In this document: positions 23,244-34,361 of the stretch, piece after piece
Layout of the letters: every line of letters starts with the position of its first letter
Position numbering within the stretch: position 1 is the first letter of the stretch
NCBI GenBank assembly: GCA_000181795.3
Contig: CM012954.1
Coordinates: forward strand, 3,502,786 to 3,566,785
From: Trichinella spiralis
Lineage: Eukaryota > Nematoda > Enoplea > Trichinellida > Trichinellidae
Length of the DNA stretch: 64,000 nt
Reading direction: 5' to 3'
Notes under the pieces: model-generated
What the model was told of the DNA's origin: nothing
Database searches by the model: none
Seen by the model: only the letters and a program-made list of their open reading frames with translations
Translations under genes and position numbers: made by a program

Positions 23244-25785
23244 TCAACTGGCTATTTTCGGTCTCGTAAAATTGTACGGAGAAAATGCTTGCACATATCG
23301 TTGAAAATTATAAACAACGTTATAAAAATAAAGGAACCAAACTGCCAACTGAAGCCGTACAATAGCTGTAGTCCAAGCTACCCAAACCAGACATCCTCTT
23401 GCCAAGTTGTCACTGCGTCGATAAGCATAATCGTAAATCGTATTCAGGCAATATTCAGTTGTATTCAAGTACGAATAAGCCTGCTTTTGGGTGCCAAGCT
23501 TGAATTCAATTGTACGCAAAAGATCGTTTGCTTTGAATACCATGATCATCTGCCTCGGCACACTGCTCAACACTTCAGCCATTTCTGGAATGTATGAAGC
23601 AGCATGCGCTTTGATATCATCATTCTAAATTCACCATAAAATGACAAAATATCAACTTCGGTCCTGAAAAATAACCTCTTCGGCTGTAAAGCCCGTATTT
23701 TTAATTCCTCGAATTATTGCTTTCCAACTGCGGGCAGTTACCATACAAGCAAACAGCGGATACAAGTCGCCCACGCCCAACGTCTTCGAACAACGTTCAA
23801 TGCCAAGCCGATCCTTGCGCAGTATACTTAACCACAATCTGGCGTAGTTTAGGCGAAAATTTTCGTCTAATTTCTAACCAATTATGTTATCCTATATGCA
23901 AAATTCGAAGCAGATATAGCTCTTACTGTATATAGTCCATGATCAAGAAGAACAATCTCAGTCTGACCATTTGAATCTTTACGGACAAGAATATTGCCCG
24001 GATGTGGATCACAGTGCACATCACCGTGGACAAATATCATTTCACTGAATATTACACTAAGCTTCCTGCTCACCTGAAAGCATATAACAGTTAAAATAAA
24101 AATCGTATTAGCATAATAAAACAAATTGTGAAGAAATTCAAAAGATATTCAAACTAAAAAAAATTAAAACAATATAAATAATATAAAAACTAAAATTACA
24201 TATATACGCCACTATAAGTACTCAAAAATTTACAATTTACACAAAAACATAAAAACACATACATCATAGGGTGATATACCGTGCGAATTTATATATTTCA
24301 AATCATTCACCAAACCACCTTCAAAATATTGCATGGTAAGTACACGGTCTGTAGACAAGTCCCACAAAATTTCGGGTATCTTTAACATTTAAATGAAAAA
24401 GAAAAATAATCATCGTAATCGTTGTCCATATTGTTCGTTGTAAACATATTTACTTTTAAAAATTTGAAATTTTCCAACAAACGTCGAATGCGATCAGCAT
24501 TTTCTGCTTCTTCTTTGAAATTTAGCTCTCTAGGCAAATTTCGCTTTACCTCTTCTGCAAACCACATCAACTTGAATTCTGGAAACACTTTCGCAGCCGC
24601 ATGCACTAACAACTAAAATAAGTAAAAACCAATTAAATAATAACAATAATAAATTATTTAAACACAGAATCAAAAATACACATTTTGCTAAAAAAATAAA
24701 AGAACATTCAAAAAACAGAAGGAATATTTAAATCCGATTTTAAATGTTTAAAAAACAAAGCTCACATTCATTGTAAAAATATCAACGGCACTGTTCTGTT
24801 TGACACGTCTGTGTTGGACTTTCAAAGCAACAGTTTGGCCATTTGAAAGTTTGGCTTTATGAACTTGAGCTAGCGAAGCAGAGCCAATTGGTTTAGGATC
24901 AATTTCAACAAAATTGTCAACCTAAATAAATTTTTTAATAAAATTACTGATCCGCCATTCAATGAAAATACTTTGTTTCCCAAATCTTCCAATAGCACTT
25001 GCTTAATGTCATCGAAAGAAGACAATGGAGCGTCTTTTAAAAGTGAAGACAGCGTTCGGATATATTCCATAGGTAGTAAGTAGTCTAGCGATGACAAATG
25101 TTGTCCAACCTAAAATATAATCATAAACACTGGGGCAAAAGATGAAGATACAATTCAATGAACAATAAACGTAATAATAAATACGCAGTGAAAATAAACT
25201 GCAAATAATTTAAAATCAACTAAAAAATACAAAAAAATTATAAACATATCATTCGTTACATACAACAGTTCCAGATAAATACATAAGATTATATAAGGGA
25301 AAACAAATTTTCGCAAATTTTACTTTGATGTAACAGCCTCCATTTTTATGAGCCAATTTTAGCATTCGATCAGCACTCCGCTGATGGACACCAGACATTT
25401 GTAATGCATAATCTTCAGCTTCAGAATTCGCTAAATTCATTGTCATCTTGTAGTCGATTGCAATCGATGCAACCTGTTTAAAATTAAAAGCTCTTCAGCG
25501 TATAAATTTTATCTTTCAGTAAAAACAATTCATAGGAAAGCGGAAATATTTTTTAAACAATTTTCCTTTACGATTTCAGTGTTATAAAATAATGCAAAAG
25601 TGGTAATATTTTAGTAGAGAAAAAGTAAAATCATACGTAAAAAATAAGTTTACCGTAGCCGCTGCACGGCCAATTCGCACAATACCAATGGATAATGGAT
25701 CAAAATCATTTTTATATAAAGCATAACCAGTCGAGACAGCTACCACTGCCACAGCTGACCGCCAAATCAATCTCCTCATTTGCAT
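23244..25785 (-). CDS. adck1: ADCK1-like ABC1/COQ8-family atypical kinase, mitochondrial
   Basis: This family of atypical kinases acts in mitochondria; ADCK1 affects mitochondrial fusion and inner membrane structure. The reading frame matches animal ADCK1 along its length: N-terminal LIWRSAVAVVAVSTGYALYK membrane segment and IGRAAATV; the KxGQ-type motif KVGQHLSSLDYLLP; the alanine-rich loop GSASLAQVHKAKL with the following ALKVQH lysine; MWFAEEVKRNLPRELNF; FVHGDVHCDPHPGNILV; and LLDHGLYT in place of DFG. The C-terminal part has GDLYPLFACMVTARSWKA and VPRQMIMVFKANDLLR, both typical of ADCK1. Exons run from about 25650-25785 down to 23244-23625, with introns up to about 250 nt. I took the first ATG of MQMRR at 25785; a second ATG two codons on is equally possible. 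Identity is confident from the motif order. Confidence 0.92.
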
Positions 25786-27110
25786 ATGCAATTACTAAGC
25801 ATTTAATTATTCTCCCATATCGGTTTTTTAATAATTTTCAAGTACAATTATAAGTTACAGAACCATCCATTTCTTGTACACGTTTTTTTCAGATTTATGT
25901 GAGATATATCCATGTTACACCAAAAATAAATATTATTTTGGATGTGTTATTAAATACTCTATCAAAAAATCATTATTTCTTATTTTATATCAATAATAAT
26001 GAAATGGAAAAAATTTTTTAATACAGAATGTCACAACTATCAACATTATTTACTTTTTGAAAGTACATTAGTTTTCTGAAATTTAATCAATGAAAATATT
26101 TTCAATTAATAATAAATAATGAATTTACATCAAAATAGTATTCATTATTTTTTTATTAAATGATGTTACCTGATTTTAGTTAACAATTTCAGATTACGGT
26201 ATTTGTGAATAGAATATAATAATTAGTTTGTTATAAATATTGTAATTATTAAATATAGTTAAATGGTATAAATAATTATTATTAAGTATGAGTTGATAAT
26301 ACTCTTACATTATTAAATCATTATTATTTGAATAGATATGTGGTCCCAATATCATCCGTGAAACATAGAAAACAACCCATAAAATCTTAATAAATCTTTT
26401 TTTTATTTTTAATCTGCTTCAAAATGTAAGCGCTCTACGGTAAAATGTAATCTTGCAATAAATGCGCTGAAAAAGTGAAAACATCATAAAAAGAAGTCCA
26501 ATCATGCCAGAATAATTTCAAATGTGCTCGACAACTTAAGTTAACAAAATTCAATATAACATAACTTGATAGCTGTTGTGTAAATTTAAAAGTATTTGAA
26601 TTAGTTAACAGTACATGTTTGGAAATGTTAAGCATTGAATACAAAATTAATCAAACAAATGATAATGTCGACCTTCACTTTCACACTGACCTGCATTCAG
26701 AATTGACAGCACCTTCACCGACTTATTCTTTGCTGTTGTTTTAAACAAATATTCGAAAATTTACATATAAATAAGTTATTTCTCCTGATTAATTTAATGC
26801 ATATGTATTATTAATTAGTAGTAAGGTTAATGTTATGTGCTACTACTAATGCCTGACGACATTTGAGTTTACTACACAATAATAACAATACTGAAAATAT
26901 TGCAAAACGGTAAATTGGTAAAACTTTATTTTTTCTTTGATAAACGTTTCATGCTCATTATCATCAAACACAAGAAATCAATTAAAAATTAAGTATTTAT
27001 TTTCATTTTTGAGGCAATACTATCTACCGGTAACAAAGTGAGATGTGCCAAAGTGAACAAAAACAAAACTGGCACACAATAAGTATAATACATTACGGTT
27101 ATTACTATTA
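25786..27110. other. AT-rich intergenic region
   Basis: About 1.3 kb of very AT-rich sequence between the ADCK1 5' end and the calreticulin stop codon. The right end must hold the calreticulin 3' UTR. No exon, RNA gene or long repeat was recognised. Confidence 0.6.
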
Positions 27111-28331
27111 TTAAAGTTCGTCGTCAGCATGTTTCATTTCTTCCGTTTCTTCAGCTTCTTCCTCTTCGTCACCACTTTTCTCACCCTCCTTTTTCTTTGC
27201 TATCTCTTCCATTTTCTTTCGTTCTTCTTCTTCCAACTCGTCGTGCATTTTTTGCTCTGCTAACTTGCTCTTACCATAAGTGTTTTCCACAAATTCCTTC
27301 GCATAATCAGGGTCATCTGTGATCAATATGTTGTCAAAAATCGTGCCTGATTTCACCTGCCACAAGTCGAAGCCAACTGCACCGATGTCTTTGAAAACAT
27401 GCAAATTCGGATCGGCAACATAATCTGGATTCGGAATCTCCGGCGCAACCCAAATTCCTTTGAAGGCCGGATTTTTTATCTGTTTCGGACGCCATTCTCC
27501 TTTATACTCAGGATTTGGAATCATCGGCGGTTCCCATTCACCATCCATCTCTTCATCCCAGTCATCAGGCTTCTTCGCGTCCGGATCTGGAATATTTTCT
27601 GGCTTGTCCCAGTCGTCAGGCTTCGTATCCGTTTCGTCGTCAAGATATTCGCGTTCATCCCAGTCTTCTGGTTTCTTAGCTTCAGGATCTTTTATTTTCT
27701 TCGGCAACAAAAAGTCCCAATCATCTTCCAGATTACCGCTTTGGACTTTCTCATTGTCAATCAACACGCTGTATTCATTGTTAGGCTTCACGATCAACGT
27801 GTAGACGTGCGTCAGTTCATCGGTTTTGCAGGGAATTTCCTTTTTGAGCATCAAATTGCGGCCTTTGTAGTGAAAAATAACATGAACAAGTCTAGTCGAT
27901 GTACCGCATATATCGGGTCCGAACATAACATAATACGGTGTTTCACCATGAAAATCTTCCAAATTAGCGTTCTCTGGCAATAACTTGATATAACCACCTC
28001 CGCAATCAATCTTCTGTTCATGCTTTACACTGAATGAAAGCACCAAAGCCTTATCACTGGTGTCCAACTTCTTATCCATTTTACGAGACAATTCATAAAA
28101 TCGGGCGTCCTGGGATGTCTGAATACCTTTATCTGCCTCAGCGTCACCGTAAAACTTTCCCGCAGACAACTTGAACTTTCCATAATCATCTTTGTGTTTA
28201 GACAGAATCCAACGACTCTCCCACGCATCACCATCTTCGAACGTTTCTTTCAAATAAACCTCGGCCTCGGCTCTCTTTCCACAGTGAGTCAAGAAAACGA
28301 ACAACGCAAAAGAGAAAACAATCCACTTCAT
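27111..28331 (-). CDS. crt-1: Calreticulin, single exon
   Basis: ER lumen lectin chaperone that binds monoglucosylated glycoproteins and calcium. The start at 28331 (MKWIVFSFALFVFLTHC) gives a clean signal peptide followed by AEVYLKETFEDGDAWESRW, the usual mature N-terminus. The globular domain includes KHEQKIDCGGGYIKLLP and YYVMFGPDICG. The P-domain shows the repeat sets: KKPEDWDE, TKPDDWDK, KKPDDWDE, then GEWEPPMIPNPEYKG, GEWRPKQIKNPAFKG and GIWVAPEIPNPDY. The C-terminal tail is acidic and lysine-rich and ends HADDEL. The last four residues, DDEL, stand where KDEL or HDEL is normal. There is no transmembrane segment, which excludes calnexin. About 407 residues, the usual length. No introns, unlike many neighbours. 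An ERSE-like element lies upstream. The open frame continues upstream to 28463 but those codons lack an ATG that fits. Confidence 0.96.
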   Translation of the reverse strand: MKWIVFSFALFVFLTHCGKRAEAEVYLKETFEDGDAWESRWILSKHKDDYGKFKLSAGKFYGDAEADKGIQTSQDARFYELSRKMDKKLDTSDKALVLSFSVKHEQKIDCGGGYIKLLPENANLEDFHGETPYYVMFGPDICGTSTRLVHVIFHYKGRNLMLKKEIPCKTDELTHVYTLIVKPNNEYSVLIDNEKVQSGNLEDDWDFLLPKKIKDPEAKKPEDWDEREYLDDETDTKPDDWDKPENIPDPDAKKPDDWDEEMDGEWEPPMIPNPEYKGEWRPKQIKNPAFKGIWVAPEIPNPDYVADPNLHVFKDIGAVGFDLWQVKSGTIFDNILITDDPDYAKEFVENTYGKSKLAEQKMHDELEEEERKKMEEIAKKKEGEKSGDEEEEAEETEEMKHADDEL

Positions 28332-29648
28332 GATGGGAAGCAGAAAAACAATCAGAAACAAAGAGGACAGCAAACGAACCACGACCAGCACAAACACGAC
28401 TAACAGAATGAACCCGTTCAACCACAACCAACCCGGGCAGCGGAAAAACTGATACGTATACAAATCTTATTGGTTGCATTGCGTGCTCGATGTTGATTGG
28501 TGGAAAATAAAAATTACCCAATAGTTTTATGACAAATAATATCTCTGGTAAAGAAAATCAAGTAGGCTATCATATTCTACAGTACACTAAATCAAATAAA
28601 AATACTTATACAAACATAAAAATAAATGGAATGAAAAAATAAGCTTAAATAAATATTTTAAAATCGAATATGTATTACATTATAAATTAAAAAAACAATT
28701 TAATGCTAACAGATTATGATAACAATTTTTATACAATAAAACTTTTTACACAAAAGATAAATGATAATATGGAAATGAAATTGCACTGTAAAATATGTAT
28801 CCCTGACGCAAATCAAAATTCTGCTAAGTAAAATAGCTTAGATTAACCAAATTAGAACTTTGACGAAAAAACAAACTTGATTTTCAAAAAATTTTTAATA
28901 ACAACAGTAAATATCATAAATACAACATTTTATTTTCATGAATAAAAATCCCTTATCTATATGCAGAAATAATTGTTTTCAAGCTTAACAGTGGAGAGCA
29001 TTCAGGTATAAGAGTTACCGGCGACGAAGAATTTAAAATGAGACCAAGTAGCAAAATATCGATTGTTTTTCAACAATAAAAAAGTATTTTTAATAGTGAA
29101 AGCGTCAAACGATTTTTAGCATTCAATCATTACTGAATGGAGCAATAAAATTTCAGAATTTACGTCAATTTATTCAATTAAACAGAAGCGCCATTAATAT
29201 AAAAGTAAGCCGAGGTGAAAAATAATAAATGGAATGATATACTTTTTGAGCCACTTTCGAAATCAGAAAAATAATAAGAAAATTAATTTTTGTAAAATGA
29301 ACTGAAAACAGAAACCATCAACTCAAATAAACTAAAAATTTCAGAAAGAAAATCACGATGCCTCGAAAGGCAAAACAGGAAGAAAATAATTCAACATAGT
29401 GTATCTCTACAACTGCAAATATTCTCCTTTCCGTCCTCCTAGTAAATGTGAAACCGCCTAAATTATAACATATTTTTGATGTTACAATATTCCAAATCAA
29501 TTTCTCTTTCATTGCTATTAACCACCAGTTGTTTACGTATAATTTTAAATTCCATATGCTTTAAAGTGGAAACAGTTTAAACATTTACATTAACCCTATT
29601 GATAATATTAAAACGTTTTCATTTAAAAGTTGTATTCTCTAGCAAACA
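28332..29648. other. Divergent intergenic region (calreticulin / DHHC gene)
   Basis: About 1.3 kb between divergently transcribed genes. Besides the ERSE-like element near the calreticulin end, it is AT-rich and I see no exon, RNA gene or notable repeat. Confidence 0.55.
28482..28500 (-). promoter_or_regulatory. ERSE-like element (CCAAT-N9-GCACG) upstream of calreticulin
   Basis: On the minus strand the sequence reads CCAAT, nine bases, then GCACG. The vertebrate ER stress response element is CCAAT-N9-CCACG, so there is one mismatch, with spacing exact. It sits about 150 nt upstream of the calreticulin start codon and points the same way. A second CCAAT (28469-28473) lies closer to the gene. 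Calreticulin is a classical ERSE target in vertebrates. Use of this element in a nematode is an inference. Confidence 0.45.
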
Positions 29649-30623
29649 ATGATACTGTCGAGTGATCCTCTGCCGTATTGGAAATTACATCGTGGTAATA
29701 ACCGATTTTTTTTCAATGGGAAGTGCACGATTTCTTGGAATATCGTACCATTTCTGCTCACTTTTTTTCTTACATGTACTACAATTATTGCTTCCTTCGT
29801 ATATGACGTTCCTTTCATTTACGAAAAGATGGGTATCGCCTTTCCATTTTGTAATGCTGCCCTTAGTCTGCTGGTCATAGCTTCTTTGTGTAAAACAACG
29901 TTTACTGATCCAGGAATCATTCCAAGAGCAACACCAGCAGAATTGACTGATGAAGAACAATTTGATGAAAAGTACGGCATGCAAATGAAAATTCCATCAC
30001 CCATAATGCATCAATTTTTAAATCATCAAGTGACTGTAAAATTCTGCACAACTTGCAAAATCTTTCGTCCCCCACGCAGCGCCCATTGTGCTATCTGTAA
30101 TAACTGCGTTGATTGTTTTGACCACCACTGTCCATGGATCTCTTCTTGCATTGGAAGGCGTAATTACAGAGATTTTTTCATATATATAACTTCCTTAACA
30201 TTGCTAACTTGTAGTATTTTCATATGTTCCGTCTATCACATAGTTAACTGTACTAAAAATCAAACAACAAGTGAATTTTTCATGAAAAATCCAGGAACTT
30301 CCCTTACTTTATCTCTGCCTGCAATAGTTCTGCTGCCTCTTTCTATACTTCTTGCTTACCACATCTTCTTGTCATGGCATAATCTCACAACTCGTGAACA
30401 AGTAAAATATTTTCCTTTAAAAAAAAAGGAACGAAATCTGGTCAACTCCACAAATCCATACTCAAAAAAAAGCGGATTCGCTAACATCGTATACATCTTT
30501 TTCTCTCCACGTACCCCAAGCATGATGACTAAAAATACGAATACCGTTTCCGTGATAGATTTTTCAAAGCTTCCAGCTATCCCACCAGCATCGCAATGTC
30601 GTGAAAATAACTTCAAAGTGTAA
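29649..30623 (+). CDS. DHHC palmitoyltransferase, ZDHHC9/14/18-like, single exon
   Basis: A membrane S-acyltransferase that moves palmitate to cysteines of target proteins, probably in Golgi or ER. About 324 residues. N-terminal YWKLHRGNNRFFFNGKC and two hydrophobic segments come first, then the TDPGIIPRA (DPG) motif. The cysteine-rich domain follows: CTTCKIFRPPRSAHCAIC, then NCVDCFDHHCPWISSCIGRR. Two further membrane segments come next, then LTTREQVK (TTxE motif) and NPYSKKSGFANI, the NPY segment found in ZDHHC9/14/18. The usual WVGNCVG after DHHC reads WISSCIG here, so the near-invariant asparagine is a serine. No introns interrupt it, while most long genes nearby have many. A poly(A) signal AATAAA lies at 30683-30688. 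The start is the first ATG of the frame. Confidence 0.93.
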   Translation: MILSSDPLPYWKLHRGNNRFFFNGKCTISWNIVPFLLTFFLTCTTIIASFVYDVPFIYEKMGIAFPFCNAALSLLVIASLCKTTFTDPGIIPRATPAELTDEEQFDEKYGMQMKIPSPIMHQFLNHQVTVKFCTTCKIFRPPRSAHCAICNNCVDCFDHHCPWISSCIGRRNYRDFFIYITSLTLLTCSIFICSVYHIVNCTKNQTTSEFFMKNPGTSLTLSLPAIVLLPLSILLAYHIFLSWHNLTTREQVKYFPLKKKERNLVNSTNPYSKKSGFANIVYIFFSPRTPSMMTKNTNTVSVIDFSKLPAIPPASQCRENNFKV

Positions 30624-31384
30624 AACAACATAATAAGCCCTGTTGTAATAAACACTTACTGTATCATATTTCCCACAGGATAAATAAACGGTACAACATT
30701 TTTTTATATGTAAAACATTTTATTGTTGTTGTAAATGGCTACAGTCTTTTTCTTTGAAGACTTTTCAACGTAAACTAAAATTACAGATTCCGTTTTTTAC
30801 AGTAATACTTTGAAAATTTGATCTCAAAATAATGGCAACCTGTGGTCTTTTTCAATTTATTTGCCTTTATTATGTGTTATAAAATATTGAAAAATAAAAC
30901 ATATTTATTAAATAAATTCAATATTCTTATTTTTTAATCGTAAAAGAATTTCCATTACATGCATTTGCTCTTATTATGTATTTTATGACATACAAATATT
31001 TGTTATGCCAAAACTATTGTTAGCATTAGCAATCAGACATTTAAAATACTGTTAGTTAATAAGCAATAAGTAAATTTTTTATTTTAAATGCTCAAAAAGA
31101 ATTAGAATGAAGCACAGAAAAACACCCAGACGTTACGCCGAAAATTAATAACATTTCATATTTAAAAGTATTGTAATATATTTAATATTATTGAAATAAT
31201 ATATTGTAAATATTATTGTTACTAATTTTATAACTTAGTGTTTACATTTTGAACCTGCCTTATAAGTTTCACTGTAATTTCTTTATTACCGTAATATTAT
31301 TTTGATACGTGTCGAATCCCGATAAATCATTTTTTTGAACATACTTGCACATTATACGGTCGGTGTTTGTCATTGTCATACAGA
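30624..31384. other. AT-rich intergenic region with DHHC poly(A) signal
   Basis: Holds AATAAA at 30683-30688, about 60 nt after the DHHC stop codon, then low-complexity AT sequence up to the next start codon. No other feature seen. Confidence 0.6.
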
Positions 31385-31876
31385 ATGTCCTTGACGTTTT
31401 TCAAAAACTTTTTGGGTATACACTGTACGGATTTTGAAATGCTTCAGGTTCCAAATCCTAAGATTGAACTGATAATACATGTTACGATGAAAGCCATTGA
31501 GGCCGGTGTTTTGATCGGATCGCTGCTGTTTCCGCTGGATGATGCCTTTAAGAACGATGGCGGCAATTGGGCAGAAATTCAACGATCATTTGTTCGTGGT
31601 GGCATCGCTGGAGGAGCGGCGGGGCTATTGTTTGGTCCTATTTTAGGCTTCATCAGGGCATCTCGGCTTAGTGACGCAGAAGTTTTCGACCGAAGCTATC
31701 GCCTTCGTTTTAATACGTTCCAGCTTAATCTCGACAGGGCATTTTTATTAGCATCAGCATTTGGCTCTCAAATAAATGGTCCGACTGGAGCTGTGGTTGG
31801 TGCAGATTTAGCCCTGTTAACCGGCCTTCTCACATATCTTAGCAAACCTCGCAAGAATTTGCTGTCCGTAATGTAA
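31385..31876 (+). CDS. Small Tim17/22/23-like membrane protein, single exon
   Basis: About 163 residues from the first ATG (MSLTFFKNFLG). The open frame begins slightly earlier with TTG codons, so 31385 is preferred. It has a glycine- and alanine-rich helical part (RGGIAGGAAGLLFGPILGFI) and later QINGPTGAVVGADLALLTG, which resemble the GxxxG-rich membrane helices of the Tim17/Tim22/Tim23 superfamily of mitochondrial inner-membrane proteins. A first hydrophobic stretch lies at AIEAGVLIGSLLFPL. The classical PRAT signature is not clear, so it may be a divergent nematode member or an unrelated small membrane protein. AATAAA at 31968-31973 is about 90 nt behind the stop. Confidence 0.6.
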   Translation: MSLTFFKNFLGIHCTDFEMLQVPNPKIELIIHVTMKAIEAGVLIGSLLFPLDDAFKNDGGNWAEIQRSFVRGGIAGGAAGLLFGPILGFIRASRLSDAEVFDRSYRLRFNTFQLNLDRAFLLASAFGSQINGPTGAVVGADLALLTGLLTYLSKPRKNLLSVM

Positions 31877-31967
31877 ATATTTCATTTCTTTCATCCCATT
31901 TTCCAAGTCAGATCAATATTTATTATGAGTTTTATTTATCAGTTTACTTTGTCGTCATTATATGTAT

Positions 31968-31973
31968 AATAAA
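31968..31973 (+). terminator. Poly(A) signal AATAAA of the Tim17-like gene
   Basis: AATAAA about 90 nt downstream of the stop codon at 31876, at the expected distance for 3' end formation. The gene to the right is convergent and ends at 32205. Confidence 0.55.
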
Positions 31974-32204
31974 GTAATTTTTATTGAAAATTAAAAAATA
32001 AATCACTTGTTTTAAAATAATTGTTTCGTTTCAAAATATACAGTAAAGTACCAAACTGGGTTACCAAACATAAAGAGCAACATTACCAGCAAACGATAAA
32101 ATGTAATTGAAAAGTAGAAAGTGCAGCGTATGAAAATTAAATTATAAAAACAGTAATGTAATAAAATGAAACAAATTTGAAGGATGTCATTCCACTTATT
32201 GTGG

Positions 32205-32672
32205 TTAATCATCGTCCCTGTCGTCATATACTGCTTCAACAGATTTCGGATAAAGATGGCCTGCTTCGTTCAAATAAGTTATACGAATAACTTTGCGCTC
32301 CGCAGCCATCACCTTCACTACAGGCTTTTTCCACATATCTCTTGGCCTTGTGCTTGTCGAATAATTTTTCGGCAGCGCTACACAATGCAGCGTACAGCGG
32401 TCGGTAAATGGTGGTATTCCAGATATCGGCAGGAACTCGACTGCGAAAATTTCACCATCACCGGGTTTAATGTAGCCATACACAGGATTGATCTGTATGC
32501 CATCGGGACGATTCGTGCGAAACTTGTACAGAATGGGAAAATCCGAGTGGTTGAAAGCATTTACTTCAATTATCTTTATGTTGTCATATGGTGCTTGAAG
32601 AATAATTTCCTCTTTCGGATTTATTTCCACACTTTGTGCAGCTCTCTTCAGTTTTTCCTTCTTTAAATGCAT
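32205..32672 (-). CDS. MSP-domain protein, single exon
   Basis: About 155 residues with an immunoglobulin-like MSP domain. Seen: VEINPKEEIILQAP at the start, the YDNIKIIEVNAFNHSDFPIL strand region, YKFRTNRPDGIQINPVYGYI, then KPGDGEIFAVEF. This follows the MSP/VAP pattern of a basic-turn strand followed by PxxGxIxPG. In nematodes such proteins are either sperm cytoskeletal proteins or VAP-like adaptors. There is no transmembrane anchor, so VAP itself is unlikely. The C-terminal extension (after MAAERKVIRI) is acidic. It is convergent with the Tim17-like gene. I cannot tell a sperm role from a housekeeping one. Confidence 0.7.
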   Translation of the reverse strand: MHLKKEKLKRAAQSVEINPKEEIILQAPYDNIKIIEVNAFNHSDFPILYKFRTNRPDGIQINPVYGYIKPGDGEIFAVEFLPISGIPPFTDRCTLHCVALPKNYSTSTRPRDMWKKPVVKVMAAERKVIRITYLNEAGHLYPKSVEAVYDDRDDD

Positions 32673-33085
32673 ACCGAAGCGAACAGTATGGCGTACAGAA
32701 CAAGAACAAAATGAAACTGAATTTACGAGCGCACATATATATTACTTTTTTTTCATTTTAAAGTTTGCTTTTTAAAGTTTTCATTTGTTTAAACTGTGTA
32801 TTGTCTAAACTTTAATCTTTTTTAGAATTTTAACCTATTTTTCTAAATATTTTATAATATGTTCATTTCATATCGCTAAACAAATAAATATTCTTTATTT
32901 CTCTTGTAAAAGAATGTTTTACAGCAAAAAGAGCATTCAGCTTTTATTGTATTAATCTGTCATTTTATTTTTACTTTTATAATAATGTTTGATTGTTCAC
33001 ATTTTCAAGCATCTAAATCATCATTAAATCAATAAATCATAATCAGTTTAATTGTCTTCGTTATTCTTTGTAATATAATCAAAAA
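32673..33085. other. Intergenic, AT-rich
   Basis: About 0.4 kb between MRPL2 and the MSP-domain gene, both on the minus strand. Nothing recognised. The spacing is wide for a classical nematode operon. Confidence 0.5.
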
Positions 33086-34361
33086 TTATCGACCAGAACC
33101 AAAAAGTAAATTCGTAGTTGAATTACCGAACAAAGCGTTCATGTGTCGCTTGTTTAAACTAACGGAATAATTTTCTGGTGCCGGACCAGGAGGGCCGTCA
33201 ACGGTCTTTGCTGGAGGCAGAGGATGAATTTTACGTCCACAGTATCCGTCCTTTCGATGCCAAAGACCGCTTCCTTGACGAATGCCCATGCGACGCTTCA
33301 TATTCATGCTACCCCAGTGCTCCTTATTTCTGTTAACATTCGACAACCGCCCCACAGTTGCCATACACTCGGGTAGAATGCGTAATTCATGCTTGTTCGG
33401 CAGCTGAATAATAAATTATACACATTACATGTATATTTCTTTAAAAGAAATAAATACTGCATACCAAAATGACTACACGATTGTCCACTCGCTTCTGTAT
33501 AATCACTGACGTGCCAGCATTCTTGGCAAGAATCCTTTCGTCAGGGCATCCGGGATAGAGCTCGACACTGTTGACGACAGTGCCAGGAACTAGAGCGCCA
33601 ACTGGCCATGAATCACCTTCTTCAGCTTTGATTAAAATTCTAGGCAAATGACAGCTAGTCTTGATTACATCGCCGGCTTTCATATTCTCTGTAGCGAGTA
33701 TCCAACGGCGACCTCGAGTACCAGCCACTAGCGCGATAAATGCAGTTTGAATTCCATCTCGCCGAACTTCAATAACCTGAAACTAACTCATGAAATTAAT
33801 CCACAATGAAAAATAAAACTTTCAGAATTATTTCATTCATTTTGAATTTCCTTTTACCTTTTCCTCATAAACTGTACCATCTGTTGGTCCGATTCGACGG
33901 AAACTTATCCACAACCAGTCGAATTTATAACCTCCACCAACCCTCTGATTCACTTTTTTGCCTACAGAATCAAGAATCGATCGATAATATTCAATTTGAT
34001 TTCACGAAATCGATATAAAAATTTATTATTACGCTTTTAACAAATGATATTTTAAAAGAACAATTAAACCATAACAGTGAAAACAAAATTGCATGAAAAT
34101 CAAACGTGCTAAAAAAATACCTGTTTCTGGATTTCTACCGCCTAGGCGACGTATCTTAATTGGTTTATGTGTGTAAGGCATACATTTCAATGGCGTTAAG
34201 TCAAACTTATACTGAATGTTTGGGCCCGGCTTAGGCAGGAAACGACGATTAGTAATAATCAGTGATGGTGGACGCAGAACCTTTTGAGTTTTGGAAGAAA
34301 GAGCGTGCATGCATCGTAATGAAACCTGACAAAGCGATCGCCCCAAGAAAGTAGCAATCAT
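33086..34361 (-). CDS. mrpl-2: Mitochondrial large-subunit ribosomal protein uL2m (MRPL2)
   Basis: Core protein of the mitochondrial 39S subunit near the peptidyl-transferase centre. Four exons on the minus strand: about 34122-34361, 33858-33963, about 33465-33778 and 33086-33403. The N-terminus MIATFLGRSLCQVSLRCM is a likely mitochondrial targeting sequence. Seen are the uL2 blocks: PIKIRRLGGRNPETG, VNQRVGGGYKFDWLWISF, LVAGTRGRRWILATENMK, GDVIKTSC, VVNSVELYPG, GTSVIIQKRVDNRVVI, the C-terminal ECMATVGRLSNVNRN and GIRQGSGLWHRKDGYCGRKI. The strongly conserved VGRxxN and GxRxxxxG positions of L2 are kept or close. Length is in the usual range for metazoan MRPL2. The neighbouring SRR1-like and TIMM21 genes are on the same strand upstream. 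Confidence 0.92.

Noticed and set aside
27399-27983. 194-codon open frame on the plus strand
   Set aside because: It is the antisense shadow of the calreticulin P-domain repeats.
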